This document shows, piece by piece, positions 11,545-21,526 of a stretch of DNA of 64,000 nt (the stretch's first letter is position 1; every line of letters begins with the position of its first letter). Position numbers and translations under genes: made by a program. The DNA comes from Xiphydria camelus (taxonomy: Eukaryota > Arthropoda > Insecta > Hymenoptera > Xiphydriidae), in assembly GCA_963678675.1 (NCBI GenBank), contig OY783197.1, forward strand, positions 25,070,048 through 25,134,047, given 5' to 3'. The notes below the pieces were generated by a model that searched no databases, was not told the DNA's origin, and saw only the letters and a list, made by a program, of their open reading frames with translations.

Positions 11545-14500
11545 CGTGTAAAAGCATCCGTATTGGTTCTGTGATGAACTTGACGCTCTGAATGGTTAGT
11601 AATAATTGTGTCACATGACGGTCTGGAAAATAACAATCATACGCTTAATAATTGATCCCGGTATTGCAATGCTAATCAATCTGAAAAGAAAAGCAGTAAT
11701 GTGGTACTACAGTGAGTTATTGAATTCATAATAAATCTCTAGATTTAAGGTCATGCAGATTGTAAGGCAAAAAACATTTGGCCCGTTCACTTAATTGCTT
11801 TGCAAAATTTTCAATTGAACTTCGATTTTATGAGAAAATTATGTATATTTTATTCCTTTTTTAACGACTTGATGTTAGAAATGCACTATTTATACATATA
11901 TCATTTGATATATTTTTACAAAAAAAATGATACGTTAGCTTTTAATTCAACAATGTAAGTAGAAATTGGAATATCATCTAATATCAGTGCAACTGTAACA
12001 TCAACGAAACATACGATTTTGGACAGTCTTGTATATATTTAATTAGTAGAACTAGCAACACGCTATTAAATAAAAATTAGTCTATCAAAAAATACTGTCT
12101 AAAATATAATGCCGTGAAGAATAAGAAATTTTGAACAACCTTAAAAGCATTATCGTCGATATTGTGTGGCACCTACATTTATTCTAAATATATCTGACTA
12201 ATGTACTTTTTTTTATCAGAAAAATATTAAATTATCTGTTACCGACGGGGCCGCGGTGACGATACGAAAATGCGCTAGATCTAAAGAATCCAAAGACTCG
12301 TGCTGAAATTCCAGCCGCAGCGATTATTTTTCATATTTGTTCAAATCATTTTTCATGTTCGCTAATCCTATAGGTACATTTATATGTGTAGAGCCATGTT
12401 TTAACAGTTCGCAAATATTAAGAGGCTATAATAAGGAAAACAATTAAATATTTATTTACCGATTCATTGATCGAAAAACATCAGCAAATTCATTACAATG
12501 TGATACTAATAGTCAAATTACTCAATTCTTTAGTTAGAAAATGTGTTGTAGTAGGTACAACTGAGTGTATACTTTTAATTATTTAAATATTTGTACTGCA
12601 ATCCGGCTTTTACAAACTAAGCTCTCTTCGCTACTTAAACGAAAATATCTTTGTCAATTTAAATATTAGCCTCATTCCCTTGAGGCCTTTAGAAATAATT
12701 TAATAAATTGAACCTCGAAAAAAAAACCTGGAAAACTTATGGGTATATCTTAGTTAATGCTTTTCCCCTTCAAACTTCTACTCTACTCATATTTAGTGCG
12801 TATTCAATCGAAAATGGTATACCACCGTTAGACACATATCATTTACCATGGTGTCTAATAGTCAGGTTATTCTGGAAACTCTGGGATTGTCAAGGAATTA
12901 TGGGGGTCAAGAAAACATTAGGAAAATTTAAAAATGTTCTTGAATTTTTCAAAAATATTTAAATTTCATACATTTTTAGGGTTAGGATTTCTTATGAATC
13001 AATTCTCTTCTTATTGATAATAAGAATATCGTTTATCGATGGAAGCAATGTTAGTATATGAAGTGTGCTATATCTAAATGTATATTTGAAAACTCTTTCT
13101 TATACCAAAAGAAGTTATTAAATAATAAAAATGTGATTTCGCTAAATTAAATTATATGCATGCTTATTTCTCAATTGCTATAACCATTATATGGATATTA
13201 CTTAGTAATCTGTTCATTTGATGGAACGACTGATGCAAATATTCTGCATTTGTCCCTTTAGACTGGAAATTCTAGAAAAGCCAGGGACTTATTTTTCATA
13301 CTTCGCTAAACACCACGTTTATTAAAAAATAACTACTTTGCATTATGCACTGATTTTAAGGAGTGAGTTTTTAAGAAAAGTTGAACTAGCGAAAAGTAAT
13401 GTTTTCAAGTCGTGTAATTAAGACTGAAGATCCAACTATAGTTCTTTAGGGATACAAATGAATCGTTCATTTCAAATGTAAAATTCATCATTGTTTAGAT
13501 TTATGTAGAAACAGCAAATTTTAACCCTTACAATACAATATAAAATACGGCACTTTATTCGTGCAAACATGGGTGTCTCGAGTCCCACCGCTTTTGATGT
13601 GAAAAGAAATGTATATAAGAATAATTCTTGAAAGTATTTTTGAATTATTCATAAAAGTACTTTAAAGTTTTTCAAATAAATAGCTGCTTCTAATTTTTGT
13701 CATTAAATGCTAATGATTAATGCTAGATCTTTGCTACCAAAATGTATGTAATGAGAGGGTCAACGAAATACAGTTTAACATTTTGTATTGTTATAATACT
13801 ATACTCTAATGTCTAGAATAATCCAGGCATAACCAGGAATACCGTGAAGCTATTATGTTAGCAAAGACCTATCACTGATTGCACTTGGGCATGTTCAGGC
13901 TATCTAGATTAACAAATAATATTAGCATAATGCTTGCATTTCAAATTCACACTAATTGCTACTGATGGTGTAAGCAAATAATGGTGCCATAATGCGGAAA
14001 AGGAATAATCATTTATTTTTTGGCATTAAATGCTAGCATAAATAAGCGTGGAAACGAACGTAAATATGTAACATTATGCTACGATTCTGTAAAGCAAAAT
14101 GTTAGCATTATGCCCTTACTTTGGCTATTTGGGAAGTTTTATATCAGTTGAAGATTAACATAAAATATTAGACAAATAAGTTATTTTACTCGAAAAATGG
14201 TAATTTTTAATAAATGCATGTGAAAGTAAATTACGTTAGATATAGATTTTTGAAGAAAAAAGTACGGGAATTCAAAATTCTATGAAAAGTATAATTATTC
14301 TGATACAGTAGAAACTGCATTATGGCGCTACTCATAGCACCATTTCCTATTTTTTAAAATCTTCACTCTAGTTTCTGATAGTAAGGGAAGTCAAAGTTGA
14401 GAAAACCTATCACAGACGCACACGCCTATGCTCAAGGTATGTACGTGTATGTAACAACGTATCCTTGAAGAGCTTTGCCATAATTGATCCACGTCGGTAC

Positions 14501-14884
14501 GCTACTTTTAGCGCTAGGATGGGAATCGATATTACCATCTACCAACTCCTTTGGTTAAGAACGGAAGCGATTCGGATGATACGAGGATATAATGAAGTGA
14601 GAGTTACTATAAGAGTTATAAAACGTAGAATCTTTATTTGTTCGTTTTCAATTTCATTGCTATATTTTTAGCCTTTCGTATTACTTTTAAGTCCTTTTCT
14701 TCTAATAAGCCGTTTCTTTCATAAAACCAAATTAATGTGTTGGCTGCAAAAATAACCTCCCCAAGCTCTATGTTCTCTTCTTCTCCTTTTTTTCCCCCTT
14801 CTTCTACAATAGTCTCGCATTTGCTTTCTGTAACAATGATTTAAAAGTATTTTTTAAAAACGCTTGGCCGCCACGCATGTGGAA
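11545..14884. other. AT-rich intergenic region
   Basis: After the ENPP stop there is an AATAAA at 11729-11734 that could be its polyadenylation signal. The remaining 3.3 kb is AT-rich; a motif like GTTAGCATTATGC recurs between about 13920 and 14110 in both orientations, but no element ends or coding sequence could be defined. Confidence 0.5.
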
Positions 14885-15976
14885 GAAGTGAAACTTCGAT
14901 ACTGATGGGTAGAAAAGACAACAAACCAAGTATCTAATGAACAATAGTAATACCATGACATTTACATACCATCTACACTTTTCAATAATTCGTCATATTT
15001 TTTATCTGCATTTTTCAAATCGTCCTTGAACAATAAACGATCGCATACAGAGCGCACCGAGCCGAAAGGATTGTTCTTAAATGTTTTATTGAATTCAATA
15101 TGAATTTTTTTATGGGTATTAAATTTAGTGCAAGGAATATCGTGCTCATGGGATATATTTTCAACATTGGATCCTCCAGCAACTTGAAAATCTGCATTCT
15201 TCAATGTTTTGGATTGGAGTTGATCTACATTAGCAGATACATCAATATTTGATTGTTTTAATTTTTTTCTCTCTCTCCATTTCCGAGACCGTTCTGCACT
15301 TGTTTTAGCTGGTGGCCTCGGTTTCCCTTTTTTTGCACGTTGCCTGGCACGAAACTCTCTTGACCGTTGTACTCCGGATTTTGCCATAATAATTATAAAT
15401 TAAGACACACACGAAAGAATGTTCAATGTTCATTGATGTTTACAAAATTGAAGTTTATAATTTTTTTGTTTTACTATTTTGTGTTATTTAAAAGTAAATC
15501 ATATTTATTCAATGTTTTATTATTATATTAACACAAACTTAAGTCACTTGATACATACCTATTTTAAAAACAGTTCAAAACACAAAAACATTAAATTACT
15601 CCAAAAATGTTTAAATGTCATGATATAAACATTAGCGTAACCTAAACAAAATCTACATTGAATATTTTTTCTTTTCTTTAATAAATTAAAGTGACTAAAA
15701 TAACCTAAATGTCGAATTAATTAAATGAAAAACAACGAAACACACAAAACACAAATCAATTGAACGCTTAAAACACCCAAAAAAAAACTCTGTAGAGCAA
15801 AGGCAACCTAATATTTCCGAGCGCGACAAAGCAGACAAAAATGCTCCTATTTCTCAATTGTGCAGGTCCGCTGCGCAGTGCATGAGTGCACGGTCGAGAG
15901 CGCGGGAGTGGGGATGTGACGCTATTTCGTCCCATCTCGAGCGGTTTCATGACCCTCAGCAAAGAAGTTTCACTTC
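14885..15976. mobile_element. TIR-bounded element carrying a small basic-protein gene
   Basis: The segment starts with GAAGTGAAACTTC and ends with the exact reverse complement GAAGTTTCACTTC. The same right-end sequence closes the two related cassettes near 18186 and 20176, each just upstream of a related minus-strand gene, so it is a real element boundary. The 13-bp terminus is itself a near-palindrome, which weakens the inverted-repeat argument somewhat. No transposase was found; the superfamily is not recognised. Confidence 0.55.
14962..15387 (-). CDS. Small basic protein with paired Arg-rich repeats (repeat-associated)
   Basis: 141 codons on the minus strand. The N-terminus carries two copies of a short basic motif, QRSREFRARQRAKK and ERSRKWRERKK, each with the pattern Arg-Glu/Lys-aromatic-Arg-x-Arg. 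A polar, low-complexity middle follows, then a C-terminal piece (NNPFGSVRSVCDRLLF) with no family I recognise. The start MAKS matches the start context of the paralogues at 18035 and 20019. The motif is likely to bind nucleic acid, and similar motifs occur in proteins of eukaryotic transposons, but the function is unknown. It may be only the N-terminal exon of a longer gene. It lies within the element at 14885-15976. Confidence 0.55.
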   Translation of the reverse strand: MAKSGVQRSREFRARQRAKKGKPRPPAKTSAERSRKWRERKKLKQSNIDVSANVDQLQSKTLKNADFQVAGGSNVENISHEHDIPCTKFNTHKKIHIEFNKTFKNNPFGSVRSVCDRLLFKDDLKNADKKYDELLKSVDGM

Positions 15977-16241
15977 AATAATTGTTTATGCCTAAGTATT
16001 GTGTAAGCAAAGTAATACGCATATAGGTATACGGGCATTTATTTCGAAATCACGGATAGACACTTCAATTTTATTTATATGTTTACCTAGTTGTGCCCCA
16101 TCTTTAAAAATACATGGTACGCGAGCCTATAACTTTCTTATAATTCGACGTCTTACCGCCCTCGCGCGAGACGTTTTTTTAGAAAGCTGCGATTTTCTTT
16201 TAACCATGACGTTGTCTTTAGAACAGAGGAACGAATACCTG

Positions 16242-16454
16242 CACCCGAGAGCACGGAATCTGTCGCTGGTGACTTTCTTTAAACGTTATTTTTAAACGTA
16301 CTAACCAATAAACAATTAATTCTCATGCGCTCATTAGCTACGGTGGCGTCTACTCTCGTTAATGAAAGCATGAGAATTAATTGTTCATTGGTTAGTACGT
16401 TTAAAAATAACGTTTAAAAAGGAGTCACCAGCGACAATTCCGTGCTCTCGGGTG
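16242..16454. mobile_element. MITE, CACCC-type ends (array copy 1)
   Basis: Fold-back element running from CACCCGAGAGCACGGAATCT to the inverted end GGGTG. It contains GTCGCTGGTGAC near the left end, its complement near the right, and the family core TTTTTAAACGTACTAACCA. The right end abuts TA, after which the next copy begins. Confidence 0.75.
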
Positions 16455-16456
16455 TA

Positions 16457-16848
16457 CACCCGTGGACTCGGATTCTGTCGCTGGGGAATCTTCAAGAGGA
16501 AGTTTAGTAGAGTCGCGTGTAGGTAGATGATCGATACGGGAGACGACGCGGAGATATGGCTGACAGGATTGCGAGGTATGGAATGATGAAGATAAATTTT
16601 CGTCACTCAGTGCGTAAAACTCGGTTTCAAGGGCGTCCTCAACCCCGCCAACCTCGTATTTGACACTTAGTGACAAAAAATAGAATTCGTTATAAGGGCG
16701 TTTCGCGTCGTCTTAACTCGTGTGGTTGCCGCACTCGCTTCGCTCGTGCGGAAAACTTTACACTCGTTAAAAACGGCGCTTCACGCCCTTATAACGAAAA
16801 TAACATTTAAAAAAAAGTCACCAGCGACAGAATCCCTGAACCCGGATG
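16457..16848. mobile_element. MITE-like element (array copy 2)
   Basis: It starts CACCCGTGGACTCGGATTCT directly after the TA that ends copy 1 and finishes with an inverted end carrying CACCAGCGACAGAATCC. The interior (about 330 bp) differs from copies 1 and 3 and has no coding sequence I can support. Confidence 0.6.
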
Positions 16849-16850
16849 TA

Positions 16851-17062
16851 CACCCAGGGACACGGCATCTGTCGCTGGTGACTTTTTTTAAACGTTATTT
16901 TTAAACGTACTAACCAATGAATAATTAATTCTCATGCGCTCATTAGCTACGGTGGCGTCTACTCTCGTTAATGAAAGCATGAGGATTATTAATTATTGCT
17001 CAGTACGTTTAAAAATAACGTTTAAAAAAAGTCACCAGCGACAGATACCGTGTCCCCGGGTG
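16851..17062. mobile_element. MITE (array copy 3)
   Basis: Ends are CACCCAGGGACACGG and its near complement CCGTGTCCCCGGGTG. It follows copy 2 with only TA between and is itself followed by TA. The core is the same as in copy 1. Confidence 0.75.
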
Positions 17063-18466
17063 TACATAGGTACACCCTCGAGCTCAGATTCTAATCATGG
17101 GGAATTTTCAAAATGGCATATTTCAATATACTAACCAATGAATAATTAATTATCATGCTTTCATTAGCCAGGGCAAAGGCCGCATTAGCGAAGGCCGCAT
17201 TAAAGAAAGTATGAGATTTAATTAGGTTGGCTGATGGTCGAGGAAGTAAACTTAGGCGCCACCGAGCTAAACATCCTTATTTACCGCCTGATTTTAAATA
17301 TATCAATATGGCAGGAGTCAATGCTTACTTTATAAAGTATAGTAGGCATTGCAGGAGTCAAAAAAATATAATCTTAATTTATGAATCTGTATGTAGTGAA
17401 GTGAATTGAAATAAAAAATTTAATATAAAACTGTGGCTGTGGAGCCTCCGTAGTCGCTTCCCACCAGCGATTGGGAATTCAAATTAAGATCGCAGCGCCA
17501 GGTGGCTATTACTGGAACTAGTTTCTGAGGCGCGAAATTCGAATATGTTAGCTGGAAACTGGTGAATTATTGAAAAAAAATCGTCTTCAAACCATAACCT
17601 GTCACAAACTGAGCAGGCGTAACCAAACACATTATGTACAAATCTTTTTTGAAAAACGTTATGGGCATTTTTGTTTTCGTTTTAGTCACTGTATGTCATA
17701 GTAGAATCAATGGTTTCACCTGTTCGTGTGTTATGAATCGTATCTGGCTCAAGTGACAGTGACAGGCTAGAATCCAAAATCCTGACATTTCGCTGCATGC
17801 CACTGGTTGAGGGACCACTTGGAGGAACATCGATATGTACAAACTGAACGTTATTCTGTGTCGAAGCAACTTGTACTACGTTATGTACAGAAATGCTATT
17901 TTTTATTGCTTTTTTCCTTTGTCTACACTCTCGTACCAATTGTGCATTACTCTTTGCAACCTTTTTAGTTTTACTTTTTTTTTGGCGTTGTCTCTCACGA
18001 TACTCTTTACATTTTTGGGCGTTTGATTTAGCCATCGCCATACCTATATTGCAATAAACACAACACAAAGTAAAATGCACTGTTTCGTATATCCGCCGTA
18101 TACCCTTTGCCCCTACTCCGCCACCGGGGTGTCGGAATTTCCTTTCACCCAGTCAAACCCGTGAAACGGATTTACTGCCCGCGTCTAAGGAAGTTTCACT
18201 TCAAAACTAATTATTAGCTAAACGTACTTTTGTATGAAGAAGTATGATGCTTAATTAAAAGGATCTGTAAGTCGCCCGTTTGTTTATAATTAGCAGGGTT
18301 ACGGATTCTGTCGCTGGTGATTTTTAAACTGTAATTTTTAAACGTAAGCTAACCAATGATCAATAATTTTCATGCTTCCATCAGTCAAGGCAAACACCGC
18401 CCTAGCTAATGAGAACATGAGAACTAATTGTTCATTGACTAGTACGTTTAAAAATGACATTTTGAA
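17027..18466. repeat. Tandem duplication, unit 1
   Basis: About 1.44 kb is repeated as unit 2 (18467 onward) at about 99% identity where compared. Both units start inside a MITE at CACCAGCGACAG, so recombination between MITE copies is a likely origin. The unit includes a left MITE end of the GAGCTCAG type, AT-rich sequence, the minus-strand gene at 17682-18035 and a closing MITE. Confidence 0.8.
17682..18035 (-). CDS. Small basic protein with paired Arg-rich repeats (copy 2)
   Basis: 117 codons from the Met of MAKSNAQ, chosen by analogy with the paralogue at 15387; the frame is open further upstream to an earlier Met at 18080. The N-terminus has the two motifs AQKCKEYRERQRQKK and AQLVRECRQRKK, followed by a Ser/Thr-rich tail with PPSGPSTSG. 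No domain is recognised. It differs from the copy at 19666 by four substitutions, all of them amino-acid changing, so there is no sign of purifying selection since the duplication. Probably transposon-derived; function unknown. Confidence 0.5.
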   Translation of the reverse strand: MAKSNAQKCKEYRERQRQKKSKTKKVAKSNAQLVRECRQRKKAIKNSISVHNVVQVASTQNNVQFVHIDVPPSGPSTSGMQRNVRILDSSLSLSLEPDTIHNTRTGETIDSTMTYSD

Positions 18467-18500
18467 AAGTCACCAGCGACAGATACCGTGTCCCTGGGTG
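18293..18500. mobile_element. MITE closing duplication unit 1
   Basis: Fold-back with ACGGATTCTGTCGCTGGTGA at the left and CACCAGCGACAGATACCGTG at the right, and the family core between. The left terminus is degraded (GCAGGGTTACGG instead of a clean CACCC end); the right end is followed by TA. Confidence 0.7.
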
Positions 18501-18952
18501 TACATAGGTACACCCTCGAGCTCAGATTCTAATCATGGGGAATTTTCAAAATGGCATATTTCAATATACTAACCAATGAATAATTAATTATCATGCTTTC
18601 ATTAGCCAGGGCAAAGGCCGCATTAGCTAAAGAAAGTATGAGATTTAATTAGGTTGGCTGATGGTCGAGGAAGTAAACTTAGGCGCCACCGAGCTAAACA
18701 CCCTTATTTACCGCCTGATTTTAAATATATCAATATGGCAGGAGTCAATGCTTACTTTATAAAGTATAGTAGGCATTGCAGGAGTCAAAAAAATATAACC
18801 TTAATTTATGAATCTGTATGTAGTGAAGTGAATTGAAATAAAAAATTTAATATAAAACTGTGGCTGTGGAGCCTCCGCAGTCGCTTCCCACCAGCGATTG
18901 GGAATTCAAATTAAGATCGCAGCGCCAGGTGGCTATTACTGGAACTAGTTTC

Positions 18953-19515
18953 TGCCACATTATTTTCCAACTTCACTTTCGGTTCGTGAATTTTGGTGTT
19001 AATTTGTTATTTTCTTGCTTTGTTATCAAGTTTTTTTTTTATTATTTAGGTCTTTATTTGTTATGAGCGCCATGTTTAGAGCAGTCGTTCCTGCCTTTAA
19101 AAAGACAATTTCTAACACTAAATTATAACGACCAACACGTAAAATATTGCAATAACAAATGATAAAAGAAAAACGGTAAAAGAGAGGCACAAAATCAATA
19201 AAAATTAATGGTAAACACCTGCTTCAGTTTTGCCCAGCCAACCTAATTGCTAATTGGCTGTTACGTTTAAAAATTACATTTTGAAAAGTCACTGTTCAGA
19301 ATTCGTGAACCCACCGGTGGTTAGGGGACGTTTACTAAAGCCACTAGATATAGAAAGTAGCGCAATCGTCCGCCATATTGTTTCCGAAAAGACAATCGAT
19401 TACGCTACTTTCTATATCTAGTAGCTCTAACGGCTTTATCGTTTACATTACAGTGGGGTTATCTTCATGCCAACCGACACAGAGTCAGTCAGCATGAACC
19501 ACCTAGATAGAAGGT
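18953..19515. repeat. Insertion specific to unit 2
   Basis: The 560-bp segment absent from unit 1 contains a part-copy of the MITE family (AAAAATTACATTTTGAAAAGT) and a compact inverted repeat at 19338-19426 with arms CTAGATATAGAAAGTAGCG and CGCTACTTTCTATATCTAG. No coding sequence. Confidence 0.65.
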
Positions 19516-19665
19516 GCGAAATTCGAATATGTTAGCTGGAAACTGGTGAATTATTGAAAAAAAATCGTCTTCAAACCATAACCTGTCACAAACTGAGCAG
19601 GCGTAACCAAACACATTATGTACAAATCTTTTTTGAAAAACGTTATGGGCATTTTTGTTTCTGTT

Positions 19666-20019
19666 TTAGTCACTGTATGTCATAGTAGAATCAATGGTTT
19701 CACCTGTTCGTGTGTTATGAATCGTATCTGGCTCAAGTGACAGTGACAGGCTAGAATCCAAAACCCTGACATTTCGCTGTATGCCACTGGTTGAGGGACC
19801 ACTTGGAGGAACATCGATATGTACAAACTGAACGTTATTCTGTGTCGAAGCAACTTGTACTACGTTATGTACAGAAATGCTATTTTTTATTGCTTTTTTC
19901 CTTTGTCTATACTCTCGTACCAATTGTGCATTACTCTTTGCAACCTTTTGAGTTTTACTTTTTTTTTGGCGTTGTCTCTCACGATACTCTTTACATTTTT
20001 GGGCGTTTGATTTAGCCAT
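19666..20019 (-). CDS. Small basic protein with paired Arg-rich repeats (copy 3)
   Basis: Duplicate of the gene at 17682-18035, with four amino-acid changes over the open frame (for example REC to REY and a Met to Ile). Same paired basic motifs and Ser/Thr-rich tail. The flanking sequence upstream, including the GAAGTTTCACTTC end near 20176, is also duplicated. Function unknown. Confidence 0.5.
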   Translation of the reverse strand: MAKSNAQKCKEYRERQRQKKSKTQKVAKSNAQLVREYRQRKKAIKNSISVHNVVQVASTQNNVQFVHIDVPPSGPSTSGIQRNVRVLDSSLSLSLEPDTIHNTRTGETIDSTMTYSD

Positions 20020-20276
20020 CGCCATACCTATATTGCAATAAACACAACACAAAGTAAAATGCACTGTTTCGTATATCCGCCATATACCCTTTGCCCCTAC
20101 TCCGCCACCGGGGTGTCGGAATTTCCTTTCACCCAGTCAAACCCGTGAAACGGATTTACTGCCCGCGTCTAAGGAAGTTTCACTTCAAAACTAATTATTA
20201 GCTAAACGTACTTTTGTATGAAGAAGTATGATGCTTAATTAAAAGGATCTGTAAGTCGCCCGTTTGTTTATAATTA

Positions 20277-20484
20277 GCAGGGTTACGGATTCTGTCGCTG
20301 GTGATTTTTAAACTGTAATTTTTAAACGTAAGCTAACCAATGATCAATAATTTTCATGCTTCCATCAGTCAAGGCAAACACCGCCCTAGCTAATGAGAAC
20401 ATGAGAACTAATTGTTCATTGACTAGTACGTTTAAAAATGACATTTTGAAAAGTCACCAGCGACAGAATCCGTGACCCTGGGTG
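20277..20484. mobile_element. MITE closing duplication unit 2
   Basis: Counterpart of the MITE at 18293-18500, ending CCGTGACCCTGGGTG and followed by TA. It borders the truncated paralogue at 20498. Confidence 0.7.
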
Positions 20485-20497
20485 TACTTTAAACTCT

Positions 20498-20773
20498 TTA
20501 AAGTTCTCTACGTATGGGTAGCAAACGATGCATGGCACTCATTGATGCATTCTTACTTGTAGATTGCTCCGGTGTAGACTGAAGGCTATGAACAGTTGAT
20601 ATTTCAGGAATCGATAATGGCTCTCTTACGGCAATTGGATTTTCCAACGTTCTCCGCCTCTCTCGATATTCCCTCGCACGTTGGGCTACACTTTTAGGCA
20701 GTTTTTTCGGTTGCCTGTTTCCACGATGTCTTTGATAATACTCCCTATTGATCTGAGATCTAGGTTTCGGCAT
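20498..20773 (-). CDS. Truncated relative of the paired Arg-rich protein
   Basis: 91 codons beginning MPKPRSQINREYYQRHR, with the second motif AQRAREYRERRR about 20 residues on. It is diverged from the other copies but has the same order: short start, motif, KKLPKS linker, motif, Ser-rich tail. The frame ends within a few bases of the MITE at 20484, so the 3' part may have been cut off by that insertion. Confidence 0.4.
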   Translation of the reverse strand: MPKPRSQINREYYQRHRGNRQPKKLPKSVAQRAREYRERRRTLENPIAVREPLSIPEISTVHSLQSTPEQSTSKNASMSAMHRLLPIRREL

Positions 20774-21011
20774 TTTAATCGAAATTCAGTTTACTTATTT
20801 TATTATGTCATTTTTAAAGATAAACAGTCTTAAAGGTCTTAAAAAAGAAAATGACTTGTCGTTTCTAGCGTAACAAAAAATGTAGCACTCTCTGTAGCGT
20901 CGCTAAAGGCTCGTTTTCACGTGGTATTAAATATCGTGACTTTGCACCGTCATGACGGTCATGACACACTACGGCATTAAAATCAAACAGGTTTTGATGC
21001 CATGACATTAA

Positions 21012-21156
21012 AGGCCATCACACGTGAAAAAACGTAAGCAGTAACAGTAAGGATTGACCAATCAGAAATATCATTCTTACGGAATTATGCTTAAACAGGC
21101 TTTCTGATTGGTCAATCCTTACTGTTATTGCTTACGTTTTTTCACGTGTGATGGCC
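21012..21156. mobile_element. MITE flanked by TTAA upstream of RanBP2
   Basis: A near-perfect fold-back with terminal AGGCCATCACACGTGAAAAA and its complement, flanked on both sides by TTAA (21008-21011 and 21157-21160). TTAA target duplications are typical of piggyBac- and Kolobok-type elements. The right end lies about 370 bp from the RanBP2 start codon. Confidence 0.75.
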
Positions 21157-21160
21157 TTAA

Positions 21161-21303
21161 AGCCGTAAGGTGGTAGCGTAAGCGAATAGACCAATCAGGA
21201 TCAAATGTTCCGTTGCTGTAACCCTACCACAACGGAATACTTGATCCTGATTGTTCTATTCGCTTACGCTTACGCCTTACGGAATTTTGTGTGTGATGGC
21301 CAT
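21161..21303. repeat. Second fold-back next to the TTAA MITE
   Basis: Inverted arms GCGTAAGCGAATAGACCAAT and its near complement, with an inner pair around GATCAAATGTTCCG and CGGAATACTTGATC. It abuts the previous element and ends in GTGTGATGGCCA, the same sequence as that element's terminus, so the two form a composite. It lies about 220 bp upstream of the RanBP2 start codon. Confidence 0.65.
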
Positions 21304-21526
21304 TACTTGGGTTCTTTATCCGCACAGCCTTGAATGATTTTTGGAACACGTGGATGCGAGGAAAGTTGCCGCACTGACTTCGGCAAGACCGTTTGAAAGT
21401 GATTTGCGTGGTATAAGGGCGGTGTGTGTGTCATGAGTTTATAGTATTTTTCATGCGTTGTTAAAGTATTATATCGATCATTGTCGCACTGTACAAGTAT
21501 CGAAGGGTCGCCGCGACATTGCGATC

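Larger units (their letters stand above)
18467..20455. repeat. Tandem duplication, unit 2
   Basis: Second copy of the 17027-18466 unit. It is longer because about 560 bp (18953-19515) lie between two points that are nearly adjacent in unit 1 (AGTTTCTG and GCGAAATTCG); unit 1 has only AGGC there, so unit 2 gained an insertion or unit 1 lost it. Confidence 0.8.
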
